Source: Euzebyella marina (lineage in GTDB: Bacteria > Bacteroidota > Bacteroidia > Flavobacteriales > Flavobacteriaceae). Taken from it: a DNA stretch of 64,000 nt. A program made the position numbers and the translations under genes. Where the stretch lies: contig NZ_JACYFK010000001.1 of assembly GCF_014855515.1 (NCBI RefSeq), forward strand, positions 1,054,001 to 1,118,000. The letters are read 5' to 3'. The notes beneath the pieces are model-generated. The model did no database searches. It was not told the origin of the DNA and saw only the letters and a program-made list of their open reading frames with translations. Positions 37,558 to 46,166 of the stretch are shown piece by piece (position 1 is the first letter of the stretch; every line of letters begins with the position of its first letter).

Positions 37558-38192
37558 TGGCAAAAAAGGAAAAATTCTATACGGTTTGGAAAGGAAAACG
37601 CCCCGGTATTTATGATACCTGGAAAGACTGTAAGGCTGCTATTGACGGTTTTAAGGGAGCCCAGTACAAATCATTTTCCAGTTTTACCGAAGCAAAAAAA
37701 GCATATAATGGCGATTACGCCGATTATAAGGGGAAGAAAAAGCAGGCCGCCCAACTATCCGCTGCAGAGGCTCTTAAATATGGTACCCCTAATTACAATT
37801 CTATTTCTGTAGATGCCGCCTCTAGCGGAAACCCTGGCGTTATGGAATACCAAGGGGTAGACACCAAAACGGGCAAAAAACTCTTTAAGCAAGGTCCGTT
37901 TCAGCAAGGCACAAATAACATCGGTGAATTTTTGGCCATTGTGCATGGCTTGGCCTTTCTGAAGAAAAATAAGAGTGACCGTGTTATTTACACCGATAGC
38001 CGTACAGCTATGAGCTGGGTGCGCAAAAAAAACTGCAATACCAAATTAGAGGAAAACGCCAAAAACAAAGAACTTTTTGAGCTGATCCGTAGGGCCGTTG
38101 AATGGCTTAAGACCAATTCATATACCACTCCGGTGGTTAAATGGGAAACCAAGGCCTGGGGTGAAATTCCTGCAGATTTTGGTAGGAAATAG
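37557..38192 (+). CDS. rnhA: Ribonuclease H1 with N-terminal viroplasmin domain
   Basis: A 211-residue protein. Residues 1-50 are a caulimovirus-viroplasmin/HBD domain (FYTVWKGKRPGIYDTWKDC, then YKSFSSFTEAKKAY), which binds RNA-DNA hybrids. The RNase H fold follows with its acidic residues in SVDAASSGNPG, NIGEFLAIVHGL, YTDSRTAMSWV and the terminal ADFGRK. It degrades RNA in hybrids. It is translationally coupled to purN. Confidence 0.92.
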   Translation: MAKKEKFYTVWKGKRPGIYDTWKDCKAAIDGFKGAQYKSFSSFTEAKKAYNGDYADYKGKKKQAAQLSAAEALKYGTPNYNSISVDAASSGNPGVMEYQGVDTKTGKKLFKQGPFQQGTNNIGEFLAIVHGLAFLKKNKSDRVIYTDSRTAMSWVRKKNCNTKLEENAKNKELFELIRRAVEWLKTNSYTTPVVKWETKAWGEIPADFGRK

Positions 38193-38281
38193 GCCGTTTA
38201 CCGAATATTAAAATTTGATATCGAACACCCGCTCAATTCGCCACCCAAAAGCGTATATTTGCAGCAAAATTGCAAGACCTT

Positions 38282-39208
38282 ATGGGTAAACTTCTAATCG
38301 TAGGCACCATTGCTATTGATGAAATCGAGACTCCTTTTGGTAAGACAGGAAAGATTTTAGGTGGTGCTGCGACCTTTATTGGGCTGGCGGCCTCCCAATT
38401 TGATGTTGAAACGGCCATTGTCTCCATTGTGGGAGACGACCTTCCGGAGTCCTATCTTGAAATTCTTAGAGGTAAAGACATTGATCTGACCGGAACCGAA
38501 ATCGTAAAGGGAGGAAAGACCTTCTATTGGAAAGGTAAATATCATAACGACCTTAATTCAAGAGATACCCTAATAACCGATTTGAACACTTTGGCAGATT
38601 TCGACCCCAAAGTGCCGGATCATTTTAAGGATGCCGATGTGGTGATGCTGGGTAATCTGCACCCTTCCATACAATTAAGTGTAATTAATCAGATGGAAGT
38701 ACGACCAAAACTAATCGTTTTGGATACTATGAATTTCTGGATGGATAATACCCTTGATGAATTAAAAGAGGTCATCAAACACATAGATGTTATTACCATT
38801 AACGATGAAGAGGCACGACAGCTGACAGAAGAATATTCATTGGTGAAGGCTGCCGCGGCGATTCAAGAAATGGGGCCGAAATATGTGGTCATTAAGAAAG
38901 GTGAGCACGGTGCGTTATTGTTTCACGATGAAAAGGTATTCTTTGCCCCTGCGTTGCCTTTAGAAGAGGTTTTTGACCCAACCGGCGCAGGCGATACGTT
39001 TGCCGGCGGTTTTTCTGGTTATTTGGCGGCTACCGATAACATGTCGTTCAAGAATCTTAAGAATGCGGTTATTCATGGGTCTAATTTGGCTTCTTTCTGC
39101 GTTGAACGGTTTGGAACCGAGCGCATGAAAACGCTGAAAAGAGAAGAGGTGAACAAAAGGTTGTTTGAGTTCAAGGCCCTCACCCAGTTCGATATAGAGT
39201 TAAGATAA
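38282..39208 (+). CDS. PfkB-family carbohydrate kinase
   Basis: A 308-residue ribokinase-type enzyme. The start is at 38282 (MGKLLIVGTIAIDEIE), four codons inside an upstream TTG. GGAATFIGLAAS (about 30) is the sugar-binding glycine motif, and DPTGAGDTFAGGF (about 236) carries the catalytic Asp and anion hole. The substrate (sugar, nucleoside or an adenosine-like compound) cannot be read. It ends in a terminator before the PurF-like gene. Confidence 0.88.
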   Translation: MGKLLIVGTIAIDEIETPFGKTGKILGGAATFIGLAASQFDVETAIVSIVGDDLPESYLEILRGKDIDLTGTEIVKGGKTFYWKGKYHNDLNSRDTLITDLNTLADFDPKVPDHFKDADVVMLGNLHPSIQLSVINQMEVRPKLIVLDTMNFWMDNTLDELKEVIKHIDVITINDEEARQLTEEYSLVKAAAAIQEMGPKYVVIKKGEHGALLFHDEKVFFAPALPLEEVFDPTGAGDTFAGGFSGYLAATDNMSFKNLKNAVIHGSNLASFCVERFGTERMKTLKREEVNKRLFEFKALTQFDIELR

Positions 39209-39213
39209 AACAC

Positions 39214-39238
39214 GCCCCTACATAAAAGGGGCTTTTTT
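39214..39238 (+). terminator. Intrinsic terminator after the PfkB kinase
   Basis: GCCCCT (39214-39219) pairs with AGGGGC (39227-39232), a 7-nt loop, then six T. Confidence 0.85.
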
Positions 39239-39257
39239 AATAGAGAAAGGATATACA

Positions 39258-41156
39258 ATGAGTGATGCTATTAAACACGAGTGTGGTATTTCGGTTATAC
39301 GTCTTTTGAAACCGTTAGAGTACTACAAGAAGAAGTACGGTACTGCTTTCTATGGGGTCAATAAAATGTACCTCATGATGGAGAAGCAGCACAACAGAGG
39401 TCAAGATGGTGCCGGTTTCGCAAGTATCAAGTTAGATGTGAACCCTGGTGAAAGGTATATGAGCCGGGTGCGTTCGATTGCCCAACAGCCCATTCAAGAT
39501 ATTTTTGCGCAAATTAATGATCGGATCAATACTACATTGGCCGAGAACCCAGAATACCAAAATGATGTGGCGCTTCAAAAGAAGCATATACCCTATATAG
39601 GTGAGGTGCTTTTAGGGCATGTACGCTATGGTACTTTTGGTAAGAATAGCATAGAGAGCGTTCACCCGTTTTTACGTCAGAACAATTGGATGCACCGTAA
39701 CTTAATTGTTGCGGGTAACTTCAATATGACAAACGTTAATGAGCTCTTCAAAAATTTGGTACAATTAGGGCAGCACCCAAAAGAGATGGCCGATACCGTA
39801 ACGGTAATGGAAAAAATAGGTCATTTTTTAGACGATGCGGTCGCCAAATTGTATAAGCAGATAAAGAAAGAGGGCTATAGCAAGCAAGAGGCTTCCCCGT
39901 TGATAGCTGAGCGTCTTAAGCTGAATAAAATTTTAAAGAGGGCTGCCAAGAACTGGGATGGTGGTTATGCCATGGCCGGTCTTTTAGGGCATGGTGATGC
40001 ATTTGTTCTTAGAGACCCTGCCGGAATACGCCCCACCTATTATTATCAAGATGATGAAGTCGTCGTCGTCGCATCGGAAAGGCCTGCCATTCAAACGGTT
40101 TTCAATGTGAAATATGATGAGATTAAAGAGCTAGACCCTGGTCATGCTATTATCATCAAGAAGAATGGTAGTGTATCCCTGAAAGAAATATTACCGCCGG
40201 TAGAGCGCAAGGCTTGTTCTTTTGAGAGAATTTATTTTTCTAGGGGCAGTGATAAAGAAATTTATCAAGAGCGGAAAGAATTAGGTCGATTGTTGTTCCC
40301 TCAAATATTGGAGTCTATTGAGTACGATATGAAAAATACCGTATTCTCTTATATACCAAATACCGCTGAAACTTCATTTTTTGGCATGGTCAAAGAGGCT
40401 CAAAACTATCTGAACAAAAAGAAGGAGGAACAGATTCTTGCGTTAGGCTCTAATATCAACAGTGAAGAACTTCATTCCATTTTAGCGATTAGGCCACGCA
40501 TCGAGAAAGTGGCCATTAAAGATGCAAAATTGAGAACCTTTATAACCCAAGATAGTAGCCGTGATGATTTGGTTACGCATGTTTACGATATCTCGTACGG
40601 ATCTGTAAAGAAAGGTGACAATCTTGTTATTATTGATGATAGTATCGTTCGCGGAACAACCCTTAAAAGAAGTATACTAAGAATTTTAGACCGACTTTCC
40701 CCTAAAAAAATTGTGGTAGTCTCTTCTGCGCCTCAAATCAGATATCCGGATTGTTACGGAATCGATATGGCAAAACTAGAGGATTTTGTTGCTTTTAAAG
40801 CGGCGTTGGCTTTGCACCAAGAGCGCTTGACTATGAACATTGTCGATGATATTTATGACAAATGTTTACAACAGACCGCTACACGTGATGCAGAAGTAAT
40901 CAACTACGTAAAGGAGTTCTATGCTCCCTTTACCGATGAGGAAATATCACAAAAAATAGGAGAGCTTTTGAGCCCTGAAGGAATCAATGCAGAGGTTCAA
41001 ATTATATATCAAAACATAGACAACCTTCATATGGCCTGCCCCAAGAATTTGGGCGACTGGTATTTTACGGGCGATTACCCCACCCCAGGCGGTAACCGAG
41101 TGGTGAACAGAGCGTTCATCAATTTTTATGAAGGAAAGAACCAAAGGGCGTATTGA
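39258..41156 (+). CDS. PurF-like amidophosphoribosyltransferase, long form
   Basis: A 632-residue protein, over 100 residues longer than typical PurF (about 500). An 8-residue leader precedes the predicted glutaminase nucleophile C9 (HECGISVIR), which would need removal as in PurF propeptides. HNRGQDGAGFASIK and HVRYGTFG match class II glutaminases. The PRPP loop VIIDDSIVRGTTLKRS (about 460) is intact. Family knowledge: it makes 5-phosphoribosylamine in purine synthesis. The extra length makes a paralogue with a modified role possible. Confidence 0.85.
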   Translation: MSDAIKHECGISVIRLLKPLEYYKKKYGTAFYGVNKMYLMMEKQHNRGQDGAGFASIKLDVNPGERYMSRVRSIAQQPIQDIFAQINDRINTTLAENPEYQNDVALQKKHIPYIGEVLLGHVRYGTFGKNSIESVHPFLRQNNWMHRNLIVAGNFNMTNVNELFKNLVQLGQHPKEMADTVTVMEKIGHFLDDAVAKLYKQIKKEGYSKQEASPLIAERLKLNKILKRAAKNWDGGYAMAGLLGHGDAFVLRDPAGIRPTYYYQDDEVVVVASERPAIQTVFNVKYDEIKELDPGHAIIIKKNGSVSLKEILPPVERKACSFERIYFSRGSDKEIYQERKELGRLLFPQILESIEYDMKNTVFSYIPNTAETSFFGMVKEAQNYLNKKKEEQILALGSNINSEELHSILAIRPRIEKVAIKDAKLRTFITQDSSRDDLVTHVYDISYGSVKKGDNLVIIDDSIVRGTTLKRSILRILDRLSPKKIVVVSSAPQIRYPDCYGIDMAKLEDFVAFKAALALHQERLTMNIVDDIYDKCLQQTATRDAEVINYVKEFYAPFTDEEISQKIGELLSPEGINAEVQIIYQNIDNLHMACPKNLGDWYFTGDYPTPGGNRVVNRAFINFYEGKNQRAY

Positions 41157-41263
41157 TTACTTTCATCGATGAAATCCCTCATTTAGAGTATTTTATCGAT
41201 AATCTGAGTATTTCAACGGCTTTTTGTATTGACCCGCTTGAGCGGTATATACTTTTAGTATTG

Positions 41264-41333
41264 CCATAGCATAAGTAGGTTAAGTTCATGGTAAGATTTG
41301 GGGCAAAAAAGGTGGAGATTCTCCACCTTTTTT
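41264..41333 (+). ncRNA. Small RNA array, copy 1
   Basis: First of four copies. A conserved core begins CCATAGCATAAGTAGG and continues TTAAGTTCATGG then TAAGATTTGGGG (41264-41303). A terminator hairpin follows: GGTGGAG (41311-41317) with CTCCACC (41321-41327), loop ATT, then six T. Upstream, TTG (41229) and TACTTTTAG (41250-41258) form a weak promoter ending 5 nt before the core, so the RNA would start at or near CCATAGC and be about 70 nt. No reading frame is conserved in it. Confidence 0.8.
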
Positions 41334-41468
41334 ATTTTATCAATTCCATTATAAATCCGTGTTACCCGTAAAGCCTCTACAGAGCTTCCTTTTCACCTTT
41401 TATCTTTTTTTTCGACCGTTTGACAAAGAACTTTTAACCCCGAAATAAGCTGCTCTATATTTGGAGGA

Positions 41469-41535
41469 CCATAGCATAAGTAGGTTAAGTTCATGGTAAG
41501 ATTTGGGGAAAAGGCGGAGCAATGCTCCGCCTTTT
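41469..41535 (+). ncRNA. Small RNA array, copy 2
   Basis: The conserved core (41469-41508) is identical to copy 1 through its first 40 nt. The terminator differs in sequence but not shape: GGCGGAGC (41513-41520) pairs with GCTCCGCC (41524-41531), loop AAT, then T-rich. The promoter is the best in the set: TTA (41434-41436), 19 nt, TATATTTG (41456-41463), ending 5 nt before the core. Confidence 0.83.
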
Positions 41536-41697
41536 ATTTTTACTTCTTCCCCATTCAATTCAGTCAGATACTGTTACATTACGATCCAATTCTATCATCG
41601 GAGCTTCGATAGATTACTAAAAGGTAGTTCAACTAGGTAAACGTACGTTAGTCTAATTACTTTTTCCGATGGCTTAATTCGCAATACATTTGGAGAA

Positions 41698-41765
41698 CCA
41701 TAGCATAAGTAGGTTAAGTTCATGGTAAGATTTGGGGAAAAGGCGGAGCATTGCTCCGCCTTTTT
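41698..41765 (+). ncRNA. Small RNA array, copy 3
   Basis: The core (41698-41737) is identical to copy 2. Terminator GGCGGAGC (41742-41749) pairs with GCTCCGCC (41753-41760), loop ATT instead of AAT, then five T. A full -7 match TACATTTG (41685-41692) ends 5 nt before the core. Confidence 0.83.
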
Positions 41766-41889
41766 ATTTTATAGAAATGCCAGTAATTCACTGCGTTAAC
41801 ACTTTTTCAAGCTTTTTATGTTAAAAAAAAGCCTTAAAATTTCTAAAAATTCTTTTTTTATTTCCCACAATACCAGTATTTTAGTCCTG

Positions 41890-41959
41890 CCATAGCATAA
41901 GTAGGTTAAGTTTATGGTAAGATTTGGGACGAAAAGGGTGGAGACTTCTCCGCCCTTTT
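41890..41959 (+). ncRNA. Small RNA array, copy 4
   Basis: The core has one change, C to T at its position 24, in the loop closed by the CCAT/ATGG pairing, so that pairing is kept. Terminator GGGTGGAG (41936-41943) pairs with CTCCGCCC (41948-41955) using one T-G wobble, loop ACTT, then four T. TATTTTAG (41877-41884) takes the -7 place, again 5 nt before the core. Confidence 0.8.
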
Positions 41960-42013
41960 CTATTTACTAAAGCTCAGGGTTTTATTCCCCTTTTTTGCGA
42001 CTTGTTAAAAAAT

Positions 42014-42048
42014 AAAAGGCCCCAACCGGATACCGGTTGGGGCCTTTT
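42014..42048 (-). terminator. Strong bidirectional terminator downstream of superoxide dismutase
   Basis: A perfect 16-bp stem, AAAAGGCCCCAACCGG (42014-42029) with its complement at 42033-42048, and a 3-nt loop ATA. A- and T-runs on both sides let it work both ways: it ends sodA and shields it from the small-RNA array. Confidence 0.9.
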
Positions 42049-42067
42049 ATTTGATTGAAAAACTTTA

Positions 42068-42676
42068 TTATTTGCCTTCGGCGTAAAGTTCAGCAACTTT
42101 GTCCCAATTGATAACATTGAAGAAAGCCTCAACGTACTCTGGGCGCTTGTTTTGATAGTTAAGATAATAAGCATGTTCCCATACATCCAACCCTAAAATA
42201 GGAGTGCCTCCACAACCAGTACTTGGCATTAGAGGGTTGTCTTGGTTAGGTGTGCTACAAACTTCAACCTTTCCACCTTTGTGAACACAAAGCCAAGCCC
42301 AACCAGAACCAAACTGTCCTCCAGCGGCACTGCTAAACTTATCTTTAAAAGATTCGAAAGAACCAAAGGCGTTATCAATAGCTGAGGCAAGTTCTCCTGA
42401 AGGTTTACCTCCGCCGTCGGGTGACATTACTTCCCAGAAAAGAGAGTGATTGAAGAAGCCACCACCGTTGTTTCTAACGGCGCTGTGTGACATATCTAGA
42501 TTTTCTAGAATAGCTTCTATAGATTTTCCGGCTAAATCGGTGCCTTCAATGGCAGCGTTTAATTTAGTGGTATAGCCGTTATGGTGCTTTGTATGGTGAA
42601 TTTCCATGGTACGAGCGTCGATAGAAGGTTCTAGCGCGTCATATGCATAGGGTAATTTTGGTAATTCAAAAGCCAT
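42068..42676 (-). CDS. sodA: Superoxide dismutase, Mn-type (Fe/Mn family)
   Basis: A 202-residue enzyme with metal ligands H27, H77, D164 and H168 ([25 protein letters not shown]). The Gly before FFNHSLFW and the Gln in [10 protein letters not shown] are the positions that favour Mn over Fe, though cambialism cannot be excluded. It has no signal peptide, so is cytosolic. It is divergent from the AddA-like gene. Confidence 0.95.
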   Translation of the reverse strand: MAFELPKLPYAYDALEPSIDARTMEIHHTKHHNGYTTKLNAAIEGTDLAGKSIEAILENLDMSHSAVRNNGGGFFNHSLFWEVMSPDGGGKPSGELASAIDNAFGSFESFKDKFSSAAGGQFGSGWAWLCVHKGGKVEVCSTPNQDNPLMPSTGCGGTPILGLDVWEHAYYLNYQNKRPEYVEAFFNVINWDKVAELYAEGK

Positions 42677-42794
42677 TTTTATATGTTTTTAGATTAATAA
42701 TTAGCAAGTTGAAAAGTACGTTTTTTAAGGTATAAATTACCTTAATTATTTGTTAAGAACTCTTTTAGAATCCGTAATTTGCGTAAAAAAGCAC

Positions 42795-45700
42795 TTGCAC
42801 GATAATTCCTATAAAATCTACAATGCTTCTGCCGGATCAGGCAAGACTTTCACCCTTGCCAAAGAGTACTTGAAAATTGTTCTTGGAGCCAAGGGAGGTT
42901 TTAGGCGAATCTTGGCTATCACATTTACCAACAAAGCAGTAAATGAGATGAAGACGAGAATTCTTGACAGTCTTCAGAGTTTCAGTGAGAATAGCACTTC
43001 AGATGATTCTTCGGCCCTATTTAAAGAAGTCAGGGCATCACTGAACATTAATGAGCAAGAATTAAGGGAAAGAGCCAAAACAACGCTAAAATCTATTCTG
43101 CACAATTATGCTTTTTTTGACATCTCTACCATAGACAAGTTTACCCATAGAATTATACGAACTTTTGCGAAAGACTTGGGTATACCACAAAACTTTGAAG
43201 TCGTCTTAGAAATCGATTTGCTTTTAGATGAGGCGGTCAGCAGATTGTTGCAAAAGGCCGGTGTCGATAAAAAACTTACACAGGTTCTATTAGACTTCGC
43301 CTTAGAGAAAATCGATGATGATAAAAGTTGGGACATTGGGCAAGACCTGTACAAGATGGGTATGCTCATGTTCAATGAAAACCATGCAAGTCATCTTGAA
43401 GGGCTGAGAAACAAGAATATAGATGATTTTCTAAAACTGAAGTCTATTTTATGGGCAGAGCAGCAAAGAATTGGGGATTTGCTAGTGTCCATTGCCAATG
43501 AAATACTAACTCGCATCGAAGAGAATCAACTGGAGTTTTCAGATTTTACTCGTGGGTATTTCCCAAAATTCATATCAGATATAGCCCAAGGTAATCTGAA
43601 TATCAATTTTGATGCTGGTTGGAAACAGAATTTCGAGACCACCGTTTTATACAACAAGTCAGCTTCTGATAATGTAAAGCAGACCTTAGATGCCTTGCAC
43701 CCTCATTTGACTGTTCTTTTTTCTGCTATCAAGCAGAATTTCTACAGACAGCAATTTTTAAAGAACGCCTATGGTAATTTGGTGCCGTTAACGGTATTGA
43801 ATGCTCTTCGAAATGAAGTCAAGCAAATACAAAAGGAAAGGGACTTGCTCTTGATATCGGAGTTTAATATGCTCATATCGAAAGAAATAAAAAATCAACC
43901 GGCTCCTTTCATTTACGAAAGGCTAGGCGAAAAATACCGCCATTATTTTATAGACGAATTTCAAGATACCTCTCAGGCTCAGTGGAACAATCTAATTCCT
44001 CTGATAGGCAACGCCCTTGAAAGTCAAGATTACAAAGGTCAAACGGGGTCTTTGTTTTTAGTGGGCGATGCCAAACAAGCAATTTATAGATGGAGGGGCG
44101 GTAGGGCAGAGCAATTTTTAAACTTGGTCGGTCTAAGGCAAAATCCCTTTGTCGTGCCTCCAGAAACCTTTAACCTTCCAGTAAATTATAGAAGTCACGA
44201 AGAGGTCATCAACTTTAATAATTCATTTTTCACATCAACAAGTCCGTTACTGAACAACACTGTTTTTAAGACCCTTTTTGTAGAAGGAAACAAACAATTG
44301 ACCAATACTAAAACTGGCGGAGTTGTTCAGCTCACTTTTTTGGAGAAGGATGATGAGAACGACATATCTTCTCTTTATTGCGATGAAACTTTAAACAAGA
44401 TTATTGCGATTGTCTCAAGTGGCCATGCCTATCACGATATCTGCATCTTGGTTCGCAGCAATAAAGATGGCGTTTTGTTGGCAGAGTTTCTTACCGAGAA
44501 ACAAATTCCGACCATATCTTCAGAAAGCCTATTGTTATCAAGTAGCGATAAGGTAAGGTTTTTGGTGAATTTGTTGCAGTTTGCGATACATTCCGAAAAT
44601 AAAGGAACTGCTTTTGAAATATTAGATTTTTTAGCTCCATCCGACAAGAACAAACATCGCTTTATATATGAGAACCTAGAGAGTGTCAATGATTTGTTGA
44701 AAGAAAGATATGATTTTGATTTGGATAAATTGACCCGAATCTCGGTCTATGATGGCATAGAGTGGGCTGTTAGACAATTTTCTTTGATAGAAGGCTCCGA
44801 TGCATACCTCAGTTTCTTTCTAGAAGAAATATTCGATATAGAAAACAGCGATGGACCAGGCGTTTATACTTTTCTTGAAAATTGGGAGAAGCGAAAAGAC
44901 CGGTTGAGTGTAACGATGTCTCAAAACATAAATGCGGTTCAGATAATGACGGTGCATAAATCGAAAGGATTAGAGTTTCCTTTTGTCATATTTCCTTTTG
45001 CGAACGAGAATATTTATAAGCGTGTAGGAGGTAAAAAGATGTGGCTGCCCTTGCCCTCTGAATCCTTTAACGGTTTTAAAGAGGTTTTGGTCAACGAGAA
45101 AAAAGAGCTCATCAATTATAGTTCTGAAGCCGAAAAACTCTTTTTGGAAGAAGAGCATATGATGGAGTTAGATTCATTCAACGTTCTTTACGTCGCTTTG
45201 ACCAGGGCAATTAAAGGCTTATTTGTTATTACGGAAAAAGACCTCACCAGTTCTGGTGATCACAAAGCCGAATTCTATTCAGGACTTTTTATTCATTTTC
45301 TGAAGGAAAGAGAAATTTGGGCCAATGAATTGAATGAATATACATTTGGGCAATTGGAACGTGTTGATCCGAAGGAGGTTCCACAATTATCAAAACAAGA
45401 TGAGGTGCTTTTTACTTACACTTCAAAAGAAAGGGAAGCATTTAAGATATTAACCCAATCAGGTGCACTCTGGGACACGGAAAGGGAAGAAGCTATCGAA
45501 AGAGGAAACCGCCTTCACCATATTCTTGGGTTTATAGATACAAAAGAAGATATTCATTCAGCAATAGAACAATCGGTAGTTCGCGGTATTATTGCTATTG
45601 ACGAAAAGAACCTCTTCATAGACGATTTGAACAGAATATTAAACCATTCAGAAATCGCACCCTATTTTACCCACGACTGCGTAATTAAAAACGAACAAGA

Positions 45701-45914
45701 CGTTGTCACGCCGTCCGGTGCTATTCTGCGCCCCGATAGAATTGTAATCAAGAACAACACCGCAACAATAATAGATTATAAAACGGGCAAACGTAACCCT
45801 AGGTATGTTGAACAATTGTATAAGTATTCCGATGCCATAGAGTCAATGGGTTACGAAATCTCCAAAAGACTATTGATCTATATTAATGATAGTATCACGT
45901 TAGAGTCGGTTTAA
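42795..45914 (+). CDS. AddA-like UvrD-family helicase-nuclease
   Basis: About 1039 residues. The start is taken at the TTG at 42795, which gives HDNSYKIYNASAGSGKTFTLAKEYL with the Walker A loop directly at the N-terminus; an in-frame TTG at 42750 is also possible. FIDEFQDTSQAQWN is the Walker B, and QIMTVHKSKGLEFPFV is motif V. The C-terminal IIDYKTGKRNPRYVEQL is a PD-(D/E)XK nuclease motif. Together with the AddB-like protein at 48.9 kb it should form an AddAB-type double-strand-break resection enzyme. Confidence 0.88.
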   Translation: MHDNSYKIYNASAGSGKTFTLAKEYLKIVLGAKGGFRRILAITFTNKAVNEMKTRILDSLQSFSENSTSDDSSALFKEVRASLNINEQELRERAKTTLKSILHNYAFFDISTIDKFTHRIIRTFAKDLGIPQNFEVVLEIDLLLDEAVSRLLQKAGVDKKLTQVLLDFALEKIDDDKSWDIGQDLYKMGMLMFNENHASHLEGLRNKNIDDFLKLKSILWAEQQRIGDLLVSIANEILTRIEENQLEFSDFTRGYFPKFISDIAQGNLNINFDAGWKQNFETTVLYNKSASDNVKQTLDALHPHLTVLFSAIKQNFYRQQFLKNAYGNLVPLTVLNALRNEVKQIQKERDLLLISEFNMLISKEIKNQPAPFIYERLGEKYRHYFIDEFQDTSQAQWNNLIPLIGNALESQDYKGQTGSLFLVGDAKQAIYRWRGGRAEQFLNLVGLRQNPFVVPPETFNLPVNYRSHEEVINFNNSFFTSTSPLLNNTVFKTLFVEGNKQLTNTKTGGVVQLTFLEKDDENDISSLYCDETLNKIIAIVSSGHAYHDICILVRSNKDGVLLAEFLTEKQIPTISSESLLLSSSDKVRFLVNLLQFAIHSENKGTAFEILDFLAPSDKNKHRFIYENLESVNDLLKERYDFDLDKLTRISVYDGIEWAVRQFSLIEGSDAYLSFFLEEIFDIENSDGPGVYTFLENWEKRKDRLSVTMSQNINAVQIMTVHKSKGLEFPFVIFPFANENIYKRVGGKKMWLPLPSESFNGFKEVLVNEKKELINYSSEAEKLFLEEEHMMELDSFNVLYVALTRAIKGLFVITEKDLTSSGDHKAEFYSGLFIHFLKEREIWANELNEYTFGQLERVDPKEVPQLSKQDEVLFTYTSKEREAFKILTQSGALWDTEREEAIERGNRLHHILGFIDTKEDIHSAIEQSVVRGIIAIDEKNLFIDDLNRILNHSEIAPYFTHDCVIKNEQDVVTPSGAILRPDRIVIKNNTATIIDYKTGKRNPRYVEQLYKYSDAIESMGYEISKRLLIYINDSITLESV

Positions 45915-45917
45915 ATC

Positions 45918-46076
45918 TTAAGAACGTTTTTTACTTTTCTTTCTATTCTTAATGTATTTATAGCTTAGATAGGCGAACTGTGCCCCAACAAGCGCCAACG
46001 TGTACTTTCTATTTCTGGTCAAGGCCGAAGCGAGACCTAATACTTTTGATGTCATAATTTCTAGTTTTAGCTGCAT
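45918..46076 (-). CDS. Small membrane protein of 52 residues
   Basis: An open frame on the leftward strand, ATG at 46076 (a second ATG 7 codons later) to TAA at 45918. It encodes MQLKLEIMTSKVLGLASALT, then a hydrophobic stretch TLALVGAQFAYLSYKYI and a strongly basic tail KNRKKSKKRS. The hydrophobic helix with a positive-inside tail suggests a single-pass inner-membrane protein. It fills the only gap between addA and kbl and has sense-like codons. Function unknown. Confidence 0.65.
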   Translation of the reverse strand: MQLKLEIMTSKVLGLASALTRNRKYTLALVGAQFAYLSYKYIKNRKKSKKRS

Positions 46077-46166
46077 GATACTTATTTTATACTTTTGGGG
46101 CGGGCCTGATTGAGTTGAATTGTGGCTTAAAAACTTTTAAACTAAAAATTTAGATATACCTTATAT

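Noticed and set aside
41264-41959. CRISPR array or integron-type repeats
   Set aside because: Only four repeats, spaced 192-229 bp with unequal unrelated spacers, no cas genes, and each repeat has its own terminator hairpin and promoter.
41264-41959. Short peptide genes in the repeated cassettes
   Set aside because: The core holds an ATG (in TTCATGG) in copies 1-3, but copy 4 changes it to TTTATGG with the ATG kept, and the frame runs into the variable terminator with no conserved stop or peptide.
42014-42048. Fifth small RNA or riboswitch
   Set aside because: It is only a perfect 16-bp hairpin with A and T runs, fully explained as a bidirectional terminator for sodA.
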